Shown here: piece after piece, positions 18,855-27,512 of the stretch | Layout of the letters: every line of letters starts with the position of its first letter | Position numbering within the stretch: the first letter of the stretch is position 1 | Assembly: GCA_030424975.1 (NCBI GenBank) | Contig: JAUHVY010000001.1 | Coordinates: 493,093 to 557,092, forward strand | Source: Alphaproteobacteria bacterium | Lineage (GTDB): Bacteria > Pseudomonadota > Alphaproteobacteria > Micavibrionales > Micavibrionaceae | Direction: 5' to 3' | DNA length: 64,000 nucleotides | Made by a program: the position numbers and the translations under genes | Notes under the pieces: model-generated | Databases searched by the model: none | What the model was told of the DNA's origin: nothing | Seen by the model: the letters and a program-made list of their open reading frames with translations, nothing else

Positions 18855-19820
18855 ATGTCGTCTATTCGCTCTCATATCATTGCATCAGGTAGTTATCTGC
18901 CTGAGCGAATCCTGACAAATAAAGAGTTAGAGCAAATGGTTGATACAACCGATGAGTGGATTTATCAGCGTAGCGGTATTAAGCAGCGCCATATCGCATC
19001 AGAGAACGAAACCACTGTTTCTATGGCGGTTGAGGCGGCGAGAAAAGCAATCCGGAATGCCGGTGTATCGCCGCAGGATATCGATGGAGTGATTGTGGCG
19101 ACCACCACGCCTGATAATACCTTTCCGTCTGTCGCCGTTAGTGTGCAGGCTGCATTGGATATACCGGTTGGTATTGCCTTTGACGTGCAAGCCGTTTGTA
19201 CGGGCTTTGTTTACGCCCTAAGTGTTGCCGATAATTTTATTAAAGGCGGTCAGTTAAAGCGTGTGCTTGTTATCGGCGCTGAGAAAATGAGCTCGGTAGT
19301 TGACTGGGAAGATCGCGCGACATGTGTGTTATTTGCTGATGGTGCGGGTGCCGTATTGCTTGAGGCGCGTGAAGACAGTGATGGCGGCATTTTATCAACG
19401 CATCTGTATGCGGATGGCCGAATGAAGGAGCTACTGTATACAAATGGCGGTGTTAGCACGACAGGGCAAAGCGGTAAAATTGTCATGCAAGGGCGTGAGG
19501 TGTTTAAAAACGCTGTGACGTTAATGGCTGATGCCGTTACGGCGGCTCTGGAGAAAAACAACATGCAGCCTGAGCAAATTGATTGGCTGGTGCCGCATCA
19601 GGCAAACAGCCGCATTATTGAGGCGACAGCCCGTAAATTAAATCTTCCGATGGAGCAGGTTGTTTTAACGGTCGATCATCACGGTAATACATCGGCGGCC
19701 TCTATTCCATTGGCCTTTGATGAGGCTATGCAGGCGGGTAAAATTAAGCCAAATCAGTATGTTTTATTCGAAGCTTTAGGGGGCGGCTTAACATGGGGCT
19801 CTGCGCTCGTTAAAATATAG
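18855..19820 (+). CDS. fabH: Beta-ketoacyl-ACP synthase III
   Basis: 321 residues from the ATG at 18855, with AAGGAAAG upstream. FabH condenses acetyl-CoA with malonyl-ACP to start fatty acid synthesis. The Cys-His-Asn triad is visible: Cys115 in FDVQAVCTGFVYAL, His in LVPHQANSRIIEA and Asn in HHGNTSAASIPLA. N-terminal IASGSYLPERILTN and DEWIYQRSGIKQRH are typical. It is in the rpmF-plsX-fabH-ihfA cluster. Confidence 0.95.
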   Translation: MSSIRSHIIASGSYLPERILTNKELEQMVDTTDEWIYQRSGIKQRHIASENETTVSMAVEAARKAIRNAGVSPQDIDGVIVATTTPDNTFPSVAVSVQAALDIPVGIAFDVQAVCTGFVYALSVADNFIKGGQLKRVLVIGAEKMSSVVDWEDRATCVLFADGAGAVLLEAREDSDGGILSTHLYADGRMKELLYTNGGVSTTGQSGKIVMQGREVFKNAVTLMADAVTAALEKNNMQPEQIDWLVPHQANSRIIEATARKLNLPMEQVVLTVDHHGNTSAASIPLAFDEAMQAGKIKPNQYVLFEALGGGLTWGSALVKI

Positions 19821-19957
19821 GGGAAAATGTGTCCCTATCAAAATCTCGCCTTTACCCATTGAATTGAATCATTTTTTTGTGGTTATCCTCACCTCTAAGA
19901 TTGACGTGAGGAGAATGAATCGTTACCCTATAATATATTCAATATGGAGTAATAAAC

Positions 19958-20254
19958 ATGGAAAGTCGCACGGTTACCCGCGCAGATCTTGCAGAAGCGG
20001 TATACGAAGAAGTCGGGTTGTCACGGAACGAATCATCGGATTTGGTCGAGTCTGTGTTGGATGAAATTTCAAAAGCATTGATCGAGGGGGAAAACGTAAA
20101 AGTTTCTTCATTCGGTAGCTTCACTATTCGCGAAAAGGGCGAGCGCGTAGGGCGTAACCCGAAAACTGGCGTGGAAGTGCCTATTTTGCCGCGAAAGGTT
20201 CTGGTTTTCAGAGCATCTCATGTGTTGAAAGATCGCGTGAATAGAGGGAAATAG
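19958..20254 (+). CDS. ihfA: Integration host factor subunit alpha
   Basis: 98 residues. IHF alpha with IHF beta binds and bends DNA. The HU/IHF fold is recognised by [45 protein letters not shown] and the tail [15 protein letters not shown]. The arm tip Arg-Asn-Pro is present. A TATAAT sits 28 bp upstream of the ATG, but I see no matching -35 at normal spacing. fabH-ihfA-merR is a conserved alphaproteobacterial order. Confidence 0.93.
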   Translation: MESRTVTRADLAEAVYEEVGLSRNESSDLVESVLDEISKALIEGENVKVSSFGSFTIREKGERVGRNPKTGVEVPILPRKVLVFRASHVLKDRVNRGK

Positions 20255-20354
20255 GGCGCGCGCTCTTTTGATTACTACAGACGCGCTTGCGTTTGATGCA
20301 TGTGGGGATATTGCGTTCGGGTCGAATTAACATTTGTCAGGGTAAAGGCATCCT

Positions 20355-20936
20355 ATGGATAAGAATTTAAAAAAATCTGATTATTCGGTCAATCATGACG
20401 CCGTGGAGCATGGCGATAGCCGTCCCACGCAAGGCAATAATGATAGTGCGAAGCGCGCAAGTGCGGCGATGAATAGCGCCAGAAGCAAGAAATCTTCTTC
20501 GGCCTTTCGTACAATCAGTGAGGTTGCTGACGATCTTGGTGTGCAACAACATGTGCTGCGCTTTTGGGAAACAAAATTTTCACAAGTAAAACCTTTGAAA
20601 CGCGGTGGCGGTCGTCGTTATTATCGCCCCGAAGATGTTGAATTGCTACAGGCTATTCATCGTCTGCTTTATGTTGAGGGTTACACGATCAAAGGTGTTC
20701 AAAAGCTTTTACGTGATGCAGGAAAGCGTCAGATCGTATCAAATTTTTGTGATGATGCCGTGGAGCGCCGCGAGGCATCGGATAGTGATGAATATATTGT
20801 ATCACCATCAGTTGATTCTGCTCCGAGCGCTGAACCGTCATCAAAAAAAGGATTATCTGATCGTCAGAAAAAGGCGCTTGAGGATGTGTTAGCGGAGCTC
20901 AAAGAACTTCGTGGGATGATTAAGCCGCAGGGGTAA
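20355..20936 (+). CDS. MerR-family transcriptional regulator
   Basis: 193 residues. A Ser/Lys-rich N-terminal 50 residues precedes a MerR winged-helix domain: [25 protein letters not shown], then [18 protein letters not shown] and [11 protein letters not shown]. The C-terminal third is low-complexity and lacks the effector domain cysteines of metal-sensing MerR proteins. This short MerR type directly after ihfA is conserved in alphaproteobacteria; its target is not known to me. A tRNA-Pro follows. Confidence 0.85.
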   Translation: MDKNLKKSDYSVNHDAVEHGDSRPTQGNNDSAKRASAAMNSARSKKSSSAFRTISEVADDLGVQQHVLRFWETKFSQVKPLKRGGGRRYYRPEDVELLQAIHRLLYVEGYTIKGVQKLLRDAGKRQIVSNFCDDAVERREASDSDEYIVSPSVDSAPSAEPSSKKGLSDRQKKALEDVLAELKELRGMIKPQG

Positions 20937-21019
20937 TCGATATCTCAATCCGCTTTTTGGTAAATGAGGTTGATTTACGGCCTTTTATCGTCTAAATACA
21001 ATTTTCTATTCATTGATGT

Positions 21020-21096
21020 CGGAACGTAGCGCAGCCTGGTAGCGCACTTGCATGGGGTGCAAGGGGTCGGAGGTTCAAATCCTCTCGTTCCGACCA
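21020..21096 (+). tRNA. tRNA-Pro (GGG)
   Basis: 77 nt with CCA encoded. Acceptor CGGAACG pairs with CGTTCCG; D arm GCGC/GCGC; anticodon stem CTTGC/GCAAG encloses the loop ATGGGGT, giving anticodon GGG; T arm GGAGG/CCTCT with loop TTCAAAT. It marks the left edge of the accessory block. Confidence 0.95.
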
Positions 21097-21358
21097 CTCA
21101 CCGTGGGTTTCCGAGGATTCGGTTAAGCGAAGTTGTCCCATAGATTCTTTATTTTTGTGCTCTGTAAGCTGCAGAATCCCTAGGTAGTGCACCTGCCTCT
21201 ACGGCAAGGTTTCGACCGTAATCCCTATCTATTTGATATAAAAGCATAAATGGTGGACGTTGCGGTGATTTGCTTGAGAACAAGAAGAAATTATCGTAAT
21301 GTTCTTGAAAGTCCAGAGGCGACCCAAAGCAGACTCTGAAATAAGTAAAAGAACTATT

Positions 21359-21691
21359 ATGTCTCCATTAAAAAAAACGCTAGTGTTTAATTTTAGCTGG
21401 ACACTAATACTAATACTAGGACTAATGGCTATCGACCTTGCTCTAGAACCAACGGATTTTGCATTAATCACTGGGGTCTTGCCTAGTATTTTAATCGAGC
21501 TGTCTTTAGGGATTCACGGTGATATAGTAAATGTTATAGGCACGTTTATAAGTATCTTGATACTTATGCTTCCATACAGCTTGTTCAAATTTAAAAACAT
21601 ACAGAGCAACTGGTTTTACGTAGTAACTTCTCTTTATTCTTTTATAAATTCCTTCTTGGGATTAATTGTTATAGCTGCGCCGCACGTGTAA
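21359..21691 (+). CDS. Small hypothetical membrane protein
   Basis: 110 residues from the ATG at 21359; an in-frame ATG at 21299 would add 20 hydrophilic residues. Three or more hydrophobic segments are visible: VFNFSWTLILILGLMAI, VNVIGTFISILILMLPY and FINSFLGLIVIAA. I do not recognise a family. Codon use (many CTA, ATA, AAC) differs from neighbouring core genes, in line with transferred DNA. It is the first gene after the tRNA-Pro. Confidence 0.5.
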   Translation: MSPLKKTLVFNFSWTLILILGLMAIDLALEPTDFALITGVLPSILIELSLGIHGDIVNVIGTFISILILMLPYSLFKFKNIQSNWFYVVTSLYSFINSFLGLIVIAAPHV

Positions 21692-21798
21692 TTTGAGTGT
21701 CCGCTGTTGGCCGACAGGAGAAATAGTTTCTCAAGTTATATCTTCACCTATATGATGTTATCGAGCCAAACGGGTGTAAATGGGTGGCAAGGTAAACA

Positions 21799-22758
21799 AT
21801 GAAAAGCTGGTTTAAGAAAAATTTCCACTCATCAGAATCATGCACTCCTTCTTCAATAGGAGAACTTGAGGAATACCGCCTTTCAATGCTCAAAAAATTG
21901 AAATATCGGAAAGTCTCCGCTTTTTTCATAGGCATTCCAATAATTTCTTTTTTGTTTTGGGGCATCTTTTATAACACATGGGCGCGCAATACCTTTCAGT
22001 TACATGATGACGAAATCATTTACCTACTAGGCCTGAGTGCATTTACTATTTCTGGGCTATATTATTGGGCTGTTAAACTACCAACCTTAAATTACCAACA
22101 TACCTATCGAAATTTTCATTCTTCTGGCTTAGCTGAAACTCTTAACGTTGAGGATATTGATTTTAAAAAAGGAAAAATACCTCAATCCTTAATATGGGAT
22201 TCTTTGATTGTTCCATACGCCCATTACCGTTCTAACTTTCATATTTCCATGAAATACAGAAATGTTGAATTAGTCGTCGCCTACACAATATGTGATTCAG
22301 AGTCTGGAAAATATGATTTTAAGGGAACATTTGCTTACATTGAGTTTCCAAAAGAAAAGTTTTTAAAGCGAACGTTTGTAACCGAAGATAAGCGCAAGCT
22401 GGAAGAAAGGAGGCAAGAAAAGATATTTGATGTAAAGAAGGTTAATCTTGTAGATCCCGTTTTCAAAGGACATTTCGATGTTTTTTCAGAAGACCAGGTT
22501 GAGGCTCGTTACCTAATAAATCCTGCATTCATGGAAGTGTTTCGAAACATGTCCTATAACCACTATCCTCTATCCATCTCTTTTTACGATAGAAAAAAGG
22601 TTTTTATACTAATCCCTAATTTGGGGCTGCACTTAGAACCTGATATTTCACTTCCTGCCGATCATAACGTAGATATCAAAAAGTCAGAAAGCTCACTACG
22701 CCACCTACTAAATCTAGTAGATAACATTCTCCCGAGAGAAATTATGAGAGATCATTAA
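21799..22758 (+). CDS. DUF3137-type membrane-anchored protein
   Basis: 319 residues. Two hydrophobic segments near the N-terminus (about 38-58 and 70-92) are followed by a soluble domain. The block KGHFDVFSEDQVEARYLINPAFMEVF is the hallmark of DUF3137 proteins, followed by SISFYDRKKVFILIPN. No function is established for the family. CAAGG lies 6 nt before the ATG. AT-rich codon use sets it apart from the core genes. Confidence 0.7.
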   Translation: MKSWFKKNFHSSESCTPSSIGELEEYRLSMLKKLKYRKVSAFFIGIPIISFLFWGIFYNTWARNTFQLHDDEIIYLLGLSAFTISGLYYWAVKLPTLNYQHTYRNFHSSGLAETLNVEDIDFKKGKIPQSLIWDSLIVPYAHYRSNFHISMKYRNVELVVAYTICDSESGKYDFKGTFAYIEFPKEKFLKRTFVTEDKRKLEERRQEKIFDVKKVNLVDPVFKGHFDVFSEDQVEARYLINPAFMEVFRNMSYNHYPLSISFYDRKKVFILIPNLGLHLEPDISLPADHNVDIKKSESSLRHLLNLVDNILPREIMRDH

Positions 22759-22777
22759 GAATTCTCATCTTTTATGT

Positions 22778-23202
22778 ATGTATGGCCAAGACGCGCAATG
22801 GGAAGGGGAGCCTTTTGTATCAATTCAGGTAGGTGCTGAAGATATATGTCAGCGTGATGAGGACTTTCCGTTAAATTTAGACAGTTTGCATATGCATATA
22901 TACCCCCAAAAAGCAAAATGTGAAGTCAACAAAACAGAACAAAGCTGTTCTTTTGTTTATGCTCGGTTATATAGCCAGGCGGACAGAATTATGGATCTAA
23001 AAGAAAATCACGCGAAAAATATATTAAAGATTGTCAAGAGTACCCGTATTTTAATCAATGCATGTATGAGGTTCAGTACAAGCATATGACTTTGTGGTTT
23101 CAGTATCCTTTGAAATTTTATCCATTGGATAAAATAGATGAGACTGAAAAGCTTTTAATGAAGTATCTATTTGAGTGTGACATTTCAAACAAGCAGGATT
23201 AG
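22778..23202 (+). pseudogene. Frameshifted hypothetical gene
   Basis: An open frame from the ATG at 22778 (MYGQDAQWEGEPFVSIQVG...) reads well to about NHAK at 23017, then turns to nonsense before stopping at 23089. The -1 frame from the AAAAA run at 23015-23019 continues with plausible, protein-like sequence (KYIKDCQEYPYFNQCMYE..., ending ECDISNKQD) to a TAG at 23200-23202. One missing A in the homopolymer would join them into about 141 residues. Either a real inactivating mutation or a sequencing error. The product is Cys-containing and unrecognised; its N-terminus may also be truncated. Confidence 0.55.
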
Positions 23203-23258
23203 TTTTATGCAATAAAAGCATAGTCACTCAACCTTTAGGTATAAAGCAAAGTCTAAAC

Positions 23259-23729
23259 ATGGATGAAATTGAATTTGTTTCTCTTTTCGAGATAGAAGAA
23301 CAGTTGATTGTTGATCTGATGAATAACTCGATGGTTTCCAGGTATTTACCGCTACTAAATGAAGGATTTACAGCTGAGGATTGCCGCAATTTTTTGGAAA
23401 GTAAGAAGCGTTTATGGGATGCGTATGGTTATGGCCCTTATGCTATTTTGATCGAGGGAGCGTTTGCCGGGTGGGGCGGCTTGCAGTATGAAGATGGGGA
23501 AGTGGATTTTGCACTGGTTTTACATCCCCGATACTGGGGGTGGGGTATGAACGTTTTTTTAGCAATAAAAGAGCTGGCCTTTCATCAAATGGGTATTGAA
23601 TCAATTACAGCATTGTTACCACTTGGGCGGCATAATGCAAAGGCGATAAAACGCTTTGGTTTTATTGAAGAAGGTTTGGTTGATATTAATGATGAGCAAT
23701 TTTTTAAATACCGTTTATCAAGGCCATAA
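23259..23729 (+). CDS. GNAT-family N-acetyltransferase
   Basis: 156 residues. The arrangement fits a RimJ/RimL-like GNAT: an N-terminal segment with MVSRYLPLLNEGFT, a central beta strand AILIEGAFAGWGGLQ, the acetyl-CoA-binding region HPRYWGWGMNVFLAIKELAF (a variant of the QxxGxG/A loop) and the closing NAKAIKRFGFIEEGLVD. It transfers an acetyl group to an unknown amine. Codon use is closer to the core genes than its left neighbours. Confidence 0.75.
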   Translation: MDEIEFVSLFEIEEQLIVDLMNNSMVSRYLPLLNEGFTAEDCRNFLESKKRLWDAYGYGPYAILIEGAFAGWGGLQYEDGEVDFALVLHPRYWGWGMNVFLAIKELAFHQMGIESITALLPLGRHNAKAIKRFGFIEEGLVDINDEQFFKYRLSRP

Positions 23730-23935
23730 ACATATTTTTATTTAAAGTTGCAAAAAATGCAGATATTTATGCTGCATCCCCCTTGCAAAAATGTCCGAGT
23801 TAACATAAATTTCCTCCTTCACGTTTTTCGGTTTATTTTATTCTGACATTCTTCGGTTTTCGCTTTTTCCGAGCGACAGCTTTGTGTCTTTGTGTGGTGC
23901 ATTTCGCATCGAAGTTTTATTTGTGTGAGAAAATT

Positions 23936-24634
23936 ATGTTGCAGAAACTATATTGGTTTTGGATTCCTGTTGTATTTTTGTTGTTTCAAGTGATGATTGA
24001 AATAATATTGCCTGGAACGATATTGGAGATATCTCATACGGAAAACGGTCCGCATGAATTGCTGCAGTTTGTGGTGATTTTAATCGCGTTTCTATATGCA
24101 TCATATATTTTGTTCAGAATGAAAAAGGCCAATAATTACGGGCATGTTTTATGGGTTTTTATCGCGTGTATTTGCTGCCTTTATGTAACAGTAGAAGAGG
24201 TGAGTTGGGGGCAGCATTTCTTTGAATGGTCTACACCTGAGTATTGGCAGCATGTGAATGATCAGCAGGAAACGAATTTACACAATACGTCATCTTGGTT
24301 AGATCAGAAGCCACGTTTAATGCTTGAGTTAGGTGTTGTCGTGGGTGGTTTGATTATTCCGTTTTTGCTGCGCGCAAAATCACGCCTGCTTCCGCTTCGG
24401 TTCAACGCCATTTATCCAACACAACAATTAAGCGTTGTTGCAGGTATCTTCTTGCTATTAAAAGTGATTGATCAGGTTGAGAAATTCACGTTCCAAATGT
24501 TTACACGTATTAGTGAGGTGCAGGAATTATACCTTTTCTATTTTGTTTTGCTGTATTTGTTTATCATTAAGGATCGCTTTGTGGATGCAAAACAGCACGT
24601 TAATATTCCGGCAAATATAGTCGCAGCAGAATAA
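23936..24634 (+). CDS. Polytopic membrane protein with EEVSWGQ / ETNLHN motifs
   Basis: 232 residues from the ATG at 23936. Six or so hydrophobic segments are visible, for example IPVVFLLFQVMIEIILPG, VLWVFIACICCLYVTVE, VVVGGLIIPFLL and LYLFYFVLLYLFII. Between the third and fourth lie VEEVSWGQHFFEW and DQQETNLHNTSSW. Glu-Glu-x-Ser-Trp-Gly-Gln followed by Glu-Thr-Asn-Leu-His-Asn recurs in a widespread family of uncharacterised bacterial membrane proteins. It ends 6 bp from the convergent RTX gene. Confidence 0.65.
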   Translation: MLQKLYWFWIPVVFLLFQVMIEIILPGTILEISHTENGPHELLQFVVILIAFLYASYILFRMKKANNYGHVLWVFIACICCLYVTVEEVSWGQHFFEWSTPEYWQHVNDQQETNLHNTSSWLDQKPRLMLELGVVVGGLIIPFLLRAKSRLLPLRFNAIYPTQQLSVVAGIFLLLKVIDQVEKFTFQMFTRISEVQELYLFYFVLLYLFIIKDRFVDAKQHVNIPANIVAAE

Positions 24635-24640
24635 TAAATT

Positions 24641-26134
24641 TTATATTGTGATGAGTGTTCCGTTGTCTTCCAGATTTTGGAGGCTGCCCAGTGATGATGT
24701 GCCGTGCAGTGTTACAACTTCTACAAAATTGTCTGCGCCGCCATCAGTATCGATAGAAATCGTCGTTGAGCCATTCGAACTTGTAACATACACAAAGTCT
24801 GCGATTGCGTCATCAACAGGGGAGTAACCTGATAATAGGGCGGAGATATCGAGTGCGTCACCTTCTTGAATATTGAAATCGCCGATATAATCTTTGGCAT
24901 CCAGGCTATCAAATACAAATGTATCTGCACCATCACCGCCAAAGAGATAATCAATTCCTGATCCGCCATAAAGGATATCATCGCCATCATAGCCGTAAAT
25001 CACATCATCTCCGCCATTGCCGTACAGGCTCTGGTCGGAATCTGTGCCATGAAGTGTGTCTGATTGTCCTGTGCCTTCTTCGATGATCGTTACATTTGTA
25101 AAGTATCCGACGGCTCCCTGATCGGTGTCGTCATCATTTACAAAAAACAGGCGATTAAATGTGCCGGTATAATAATCACCTACATCAATTTTATAATGAA
25201 CCCATTCGCCCTCGTTACCCGCGTAGTTATTATAAGCCGTTCTTCCCCATCCTTGTGTTCCGAATATTTTGAACGTGTTGTCATGGCTAATGGATTCGTC
25301 TTTATCAAAACCTATTCCGTGAATCTCGCCGGCCTGTGTTGAGAAGTAATCGAATTCTATCACTGTGTTTTTTGTGACGGTGTAGTTAAGAGCTATGTCT
25401 TTCCAGGTGTTGTCTTGCAAATGCAAAGTTTGCCCGCCGTCTTCTATGAAATATGTGCCGATAATGTCATGTGAAACACCATATGACGAAATTGTATAAT
25501 CATTGAAGTTAATGTTTAGTGCGCTGATTTCATTTTCCGTTTCAGGCAGGATTAAGGGCGCAAGCTTCGGCTCGTTGATGATAGTCGCTACCGTATTTGT
25601 GTGTTGAAATAGGGCGTTTTGAACAATCGTTAAGTTAGTAGAAGATTTGTATATATTTAATGAGCTTTGGATCGGAGATGTTAAATCATCGGAATGAACA
25701 ATGCTTTCAAAAGGCAAGTCCTTTAGGAATACGGTTTCATTCGCATTAAAAGAAGCACCGCTGTTTTCTGAAGGGGAGGATGTTACATTACTTTGATTGG
25801 ATATGTCAGTATTACTTGCCGGAGCCGCATCCGGTAAAATCGCATTAAGAAGCTTTTCTACTACAGACGTATTTTCTTCTACATATAACTCATCATCGCC
25901 CGCAGATGGTTCATATTGCGTTAATGCACCTGCAAGGTCATGATTTTGAACATTTTCGTTATCAAATCTTAATGATTCCTCTAGTTCAATGTTTGCAATC
26001 ATCTGATTGGCTAAGCTTAGAAACTCTTCCATAGATAAATTATGTTCTTCGACACGATTCTTTAACGCTTCCAAGTCTTTGCTTGGTATCGCAGAAAACA
26101 GATTTATATATGCTTTAGTATTAATATTACTCAT
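24641..26134 (-). CDS. RTX-type secreted calcium-binding protein
   Basis: 497 residues, acidic, no N-terminal signal. Residues 1-60 form a helical segment; 60-200 are Ser/Asn/Asp-rich linker. Residues about 205-345 look like a carbohydrate-binding-type beta sandwich (IEFDYFSTQAGEIHGIGFDKD, FGTQGWGRTAY, YYTGTFNRLFFVND). Then come RTX nonapeptides (GNGGDDVIYGYDGDDILYGG) and FGGDGADTFVFDS, and a C-terminal type I secretion region ending LEDNGTLITI. It should leave the cell through a type I (ABC/MFP/TolC) exporter, none of which is encoded here. The domain order suggests a surface or matrix protein rather than a toxin; I cannot name a ligand. Confidence 0.8.
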   Translation of the reverse strand: MSNINTKAYINLFSAIPSKDLEALKNRVEEHNLSMEEFLSLANQMIANIELEESLRFDNENVQNHDLAGALTQYEPSAGDDELYVEENTSVVEKLLNAILPDAAPASNTDISNQSNVTSSPSENSGASFNANETVFLKDLPFESIVHSDDLTSPIQSSLNIYKSSTNLTIVQNALFQHTNTVATIINEPKLAPLILPETENEISALNINFNDYTISSYGVSHDIIGTYFIEDGGQTLHLQDNTWKDIALNYTVTKNTVIEFDYFSTQAGEIHGIGFDKDESISHDNTFKIFGTQGWGRTAYNNYAGNEGEWVHYKIDVGDYYTGTFNRLFFVNDDDTDQGAVGYFTNVTIIEEGTGQSDTLHGTDSDQSLYGNGGDDVIYGYDGDDILYGGSGIDYLFGGDGADTFVFDSLDAKDYIGDFNIQEGDALDISALLSGYSPVDDAIADFVYVTSSNGSTTISIDTDGGADNFVEVVTLHGTSSLGSLQNLEDNGTLITI

Positions 26135-26280
26135 TTTGCTATACTTAGGTATATAAAAAAATACGCCAACTCATTGTTTCATATAAGCAAATATATAATA
26201 ATTTAATTAAAATTTTATGAATTCGAGTGTTATAGCACTCATGTGAATTTAGTTTTTTAGTTCTGTTTATTTTTGTAACA

Positions 26281-26309
26281 GGGACAGAAGTTTATATATA
26301 GGGTATAAT
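26281..26309 (+). promoter_or_regulatory. Candidate upstream promoter of rplM-rpsI
   Basis: GGGACA at 26281-26286 and TATAAT at 26304-26309 are 17 bp apart. The TATAAT lies inside the 22-bp palindrome described separately. Confidence 0.4.
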
Positions 26310-26319
26310 TATACCCTAT
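26298..26319. promoter_or_regulatory. 22-bp perfect palindrome in the RTX-rplM intergenic region
   Basis: Each 11-nt half-site reads ATAGGGTATAA, with no spacer. TATAAT occurs on both strands within it. It is not followed by a T-run. It lies between the divergent RTX and rplM genes and is suited to be a dimeric repressor operator over promoter -10 regions. Confidence 0.55.
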
Positions 26320-26352
26320 CGTTAAATGTACTGTTTTTATTGATAAAATTTA

Positions 26353-26381
26353 TTGACACCACTGTGTTTTTTCGTCATAAA
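26353..26381 (+). promoter_or_regulatory. Predicted main promoter of rplM-rpsI
   Basis: TTGACA at 26353-26358 and CATAAA at 26376-26381 are separated by 17 bp, 44 bp before the rplM start. A consensus -35 fits a strong ribosomal-protein promoter. Confidence 0.6.
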
Positions 26382-26425
26382 ACCTCATCTTTTAAAAATG
26401 AAGAAGCAATGAAAGTTTAAAAGCG

Positions 26426-26884
26426 ATGAAAACATATTCCATTAAACCTGCTGAGGTTGAGAAGAAGTGGGTTGTTATTGATGCAGAAGGCGTTGTATTA
26501 GGACGTTTGGCAAGCATCGTGGCGCTACGTCTTCGCGGCAAGCACAAACCTGAATTCACACCGCATGTTGATTGTGGTGATAACGTAATCGTGATCAATG
26601 CAGACAAGGTTCACTTAACCGGTCGTAAACGTGATCAGGACATTTTCTATTGGCACACAGGATTCCCCGGCGGGATCAAGCAACGTTCAAAAGGTCAGAT
26701 CCTTGATGGTAACCACCCTGAGCGCGTTGTTCAAAAAGCTGTTGAGCGTATGTTGCCAAAAGGACCTTTGGGACGCAAAGTGTTCAAAAACCTTCGCGTT
26801 TATGCGGGTGCTGAGCATGAGCATGAGGCACAGAAGCCTGAAGTTCTTGATGTTGCATCTATGAACCCAAAGAACAAAAGATAA
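26426..26884 (+). CDS. rplM: 50S ribosomal protein L13
   Basis: 152 residues. The uL13 signature is clear: [46 protein letters not shown] and [22 protein letters not shown]. It follows the candidate promoters at 26281 and 26353 and is followed after 15 nt by rpsI, the universal rplM-rpsI pair. Confidence 0.97.
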   Translation: MKTYSIKPAEVEKKWVVIDAEGVVLGRLASIVALRLRGKHKPEFTPHVDCGDNVIVINADKVHLTGRKRDQDIFYWHTGFPGGIKQRSKGQILDGNHPERVVQKAVERMLPKGPLGRKVFKNLRVYAGAEHEHEAQKPEVLDVASMNPKNKR

Positions 26885-26899
26885 GGATAGGGCAGTATT

Positions 26900-27427
26900 A
26901 TGGCTGATAAAAAAGAAGAAAAGGTAACAGACTTGAAAGATATCGGTGCTGCTGTTGCCGCTGAAGCGAAAACTTCTGCTCCTGCAGAAGATAAAGCACA
27001 GAGCGAAGCGCCTGCGAAGAAGGAACCTAAGCTTGACTCTCTTGGTCGTGCATATGCAACCGGTCGTCGTAAAGATGCAGTTGCGCGTGTATGGATTAAG
27101 CCGGGCACAGGTAAAGTTGTTGTAAATGGTAAAGACCAGGCGGACTTTTTCTCTCGTCAGACACACCGTTTGATCTTGAACCAACCATTCCTAATTGTTG
27201 ATCGCGTTGGTAAATTCGACGTAATGGCAACTGTAAAAGGCGGTGGTCTGTCAGGTCAGGCTGGTGCGGTGCGCCACGGTATTTCACGTGCACTTGAGAA
27301 CTTTGACCCTGCATTGCGTCCAGCGCTGAAGAAAGCCGGCATGATGACACGTGACGATCGTATCGTTGAACGTAAGAAGGTCGGTAAGCACAAAGCCCGT
27401 CGTACAAAGCAGTGGGCAAAGCGTTAA
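26900..27427 (+). CDS. rpsI: 30S ribosomal protein S9
   Basis: 175 residues. The uS9 core starts at about residue 49 ([21 protein letters not shown]) and ends with the tRNA-contacting tail [15 protein letters not shown]. The core contains [19 protein letters not shown]. The first 48 residues are an Ala/Lys/Glu-rich extension absent from most S9 proteins; shorter extensions occur in alphaproteobacteria. A strong terminator follows. Confidence 0.95.
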   Translation: MADKKEEKVTDLKDIGAAVAAEAKTSAPAEDKAQSEAPAKKEPKLDSLGRAYATGRRKDAVARVWIKPGTGKVVVNGKDQADFFSRQTHRLILNQPFLIVDRVGKFDVMATVKGGGLSGQAGAVRHGISRALENFDPALRPALKKAGMMTRDDRIVERKKVGKHKARRTKQWAKR

Positions 27428-27460
27428 TCGCAATTTGTTGCTATACAGAATATTTCAAAG

Positions 27461-27497
27461 CATCCCGTCGGTTTTATTTCCAACGGGATGTTTTTTT
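27461..27497 (+). terminator. Intrinsic terminator of rplM-rpsI
   Basis: CATCCCGT(C)GG pairs with CC(A)ACGGGATG around an 8-nt loop, followed directly by seven Ts. Confidence 0.9.
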
Positions 27498-27512
27498 GTT
27501 TACTGTTATCGC

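Noticed and set aside
19900-19942. Promoter for ihfA from TTGACG and TATAAT
   Set aside because: The two elements are 22 bp apart, too far for a normal sigma-70 type promoter.
21010-21192. Minus-strand 60-codon frame containing [18 protein letters not shown]
   Set aside because: It is the antisense translation of the tRNA-Pro gene, a well-known false positive.
23757-23777. Inverted repeat ATGCAG/CTGCAT as a terminator after the GNAT gene
   Set aside because: The stem is only 6 bp and no T-run follows.
21097-26135. Prophage or integrative element bounded by att sites
   Set aside because: No integrase, no repeat of the tRNA-Pro 3' end and no phage or conjugation genes were seen.
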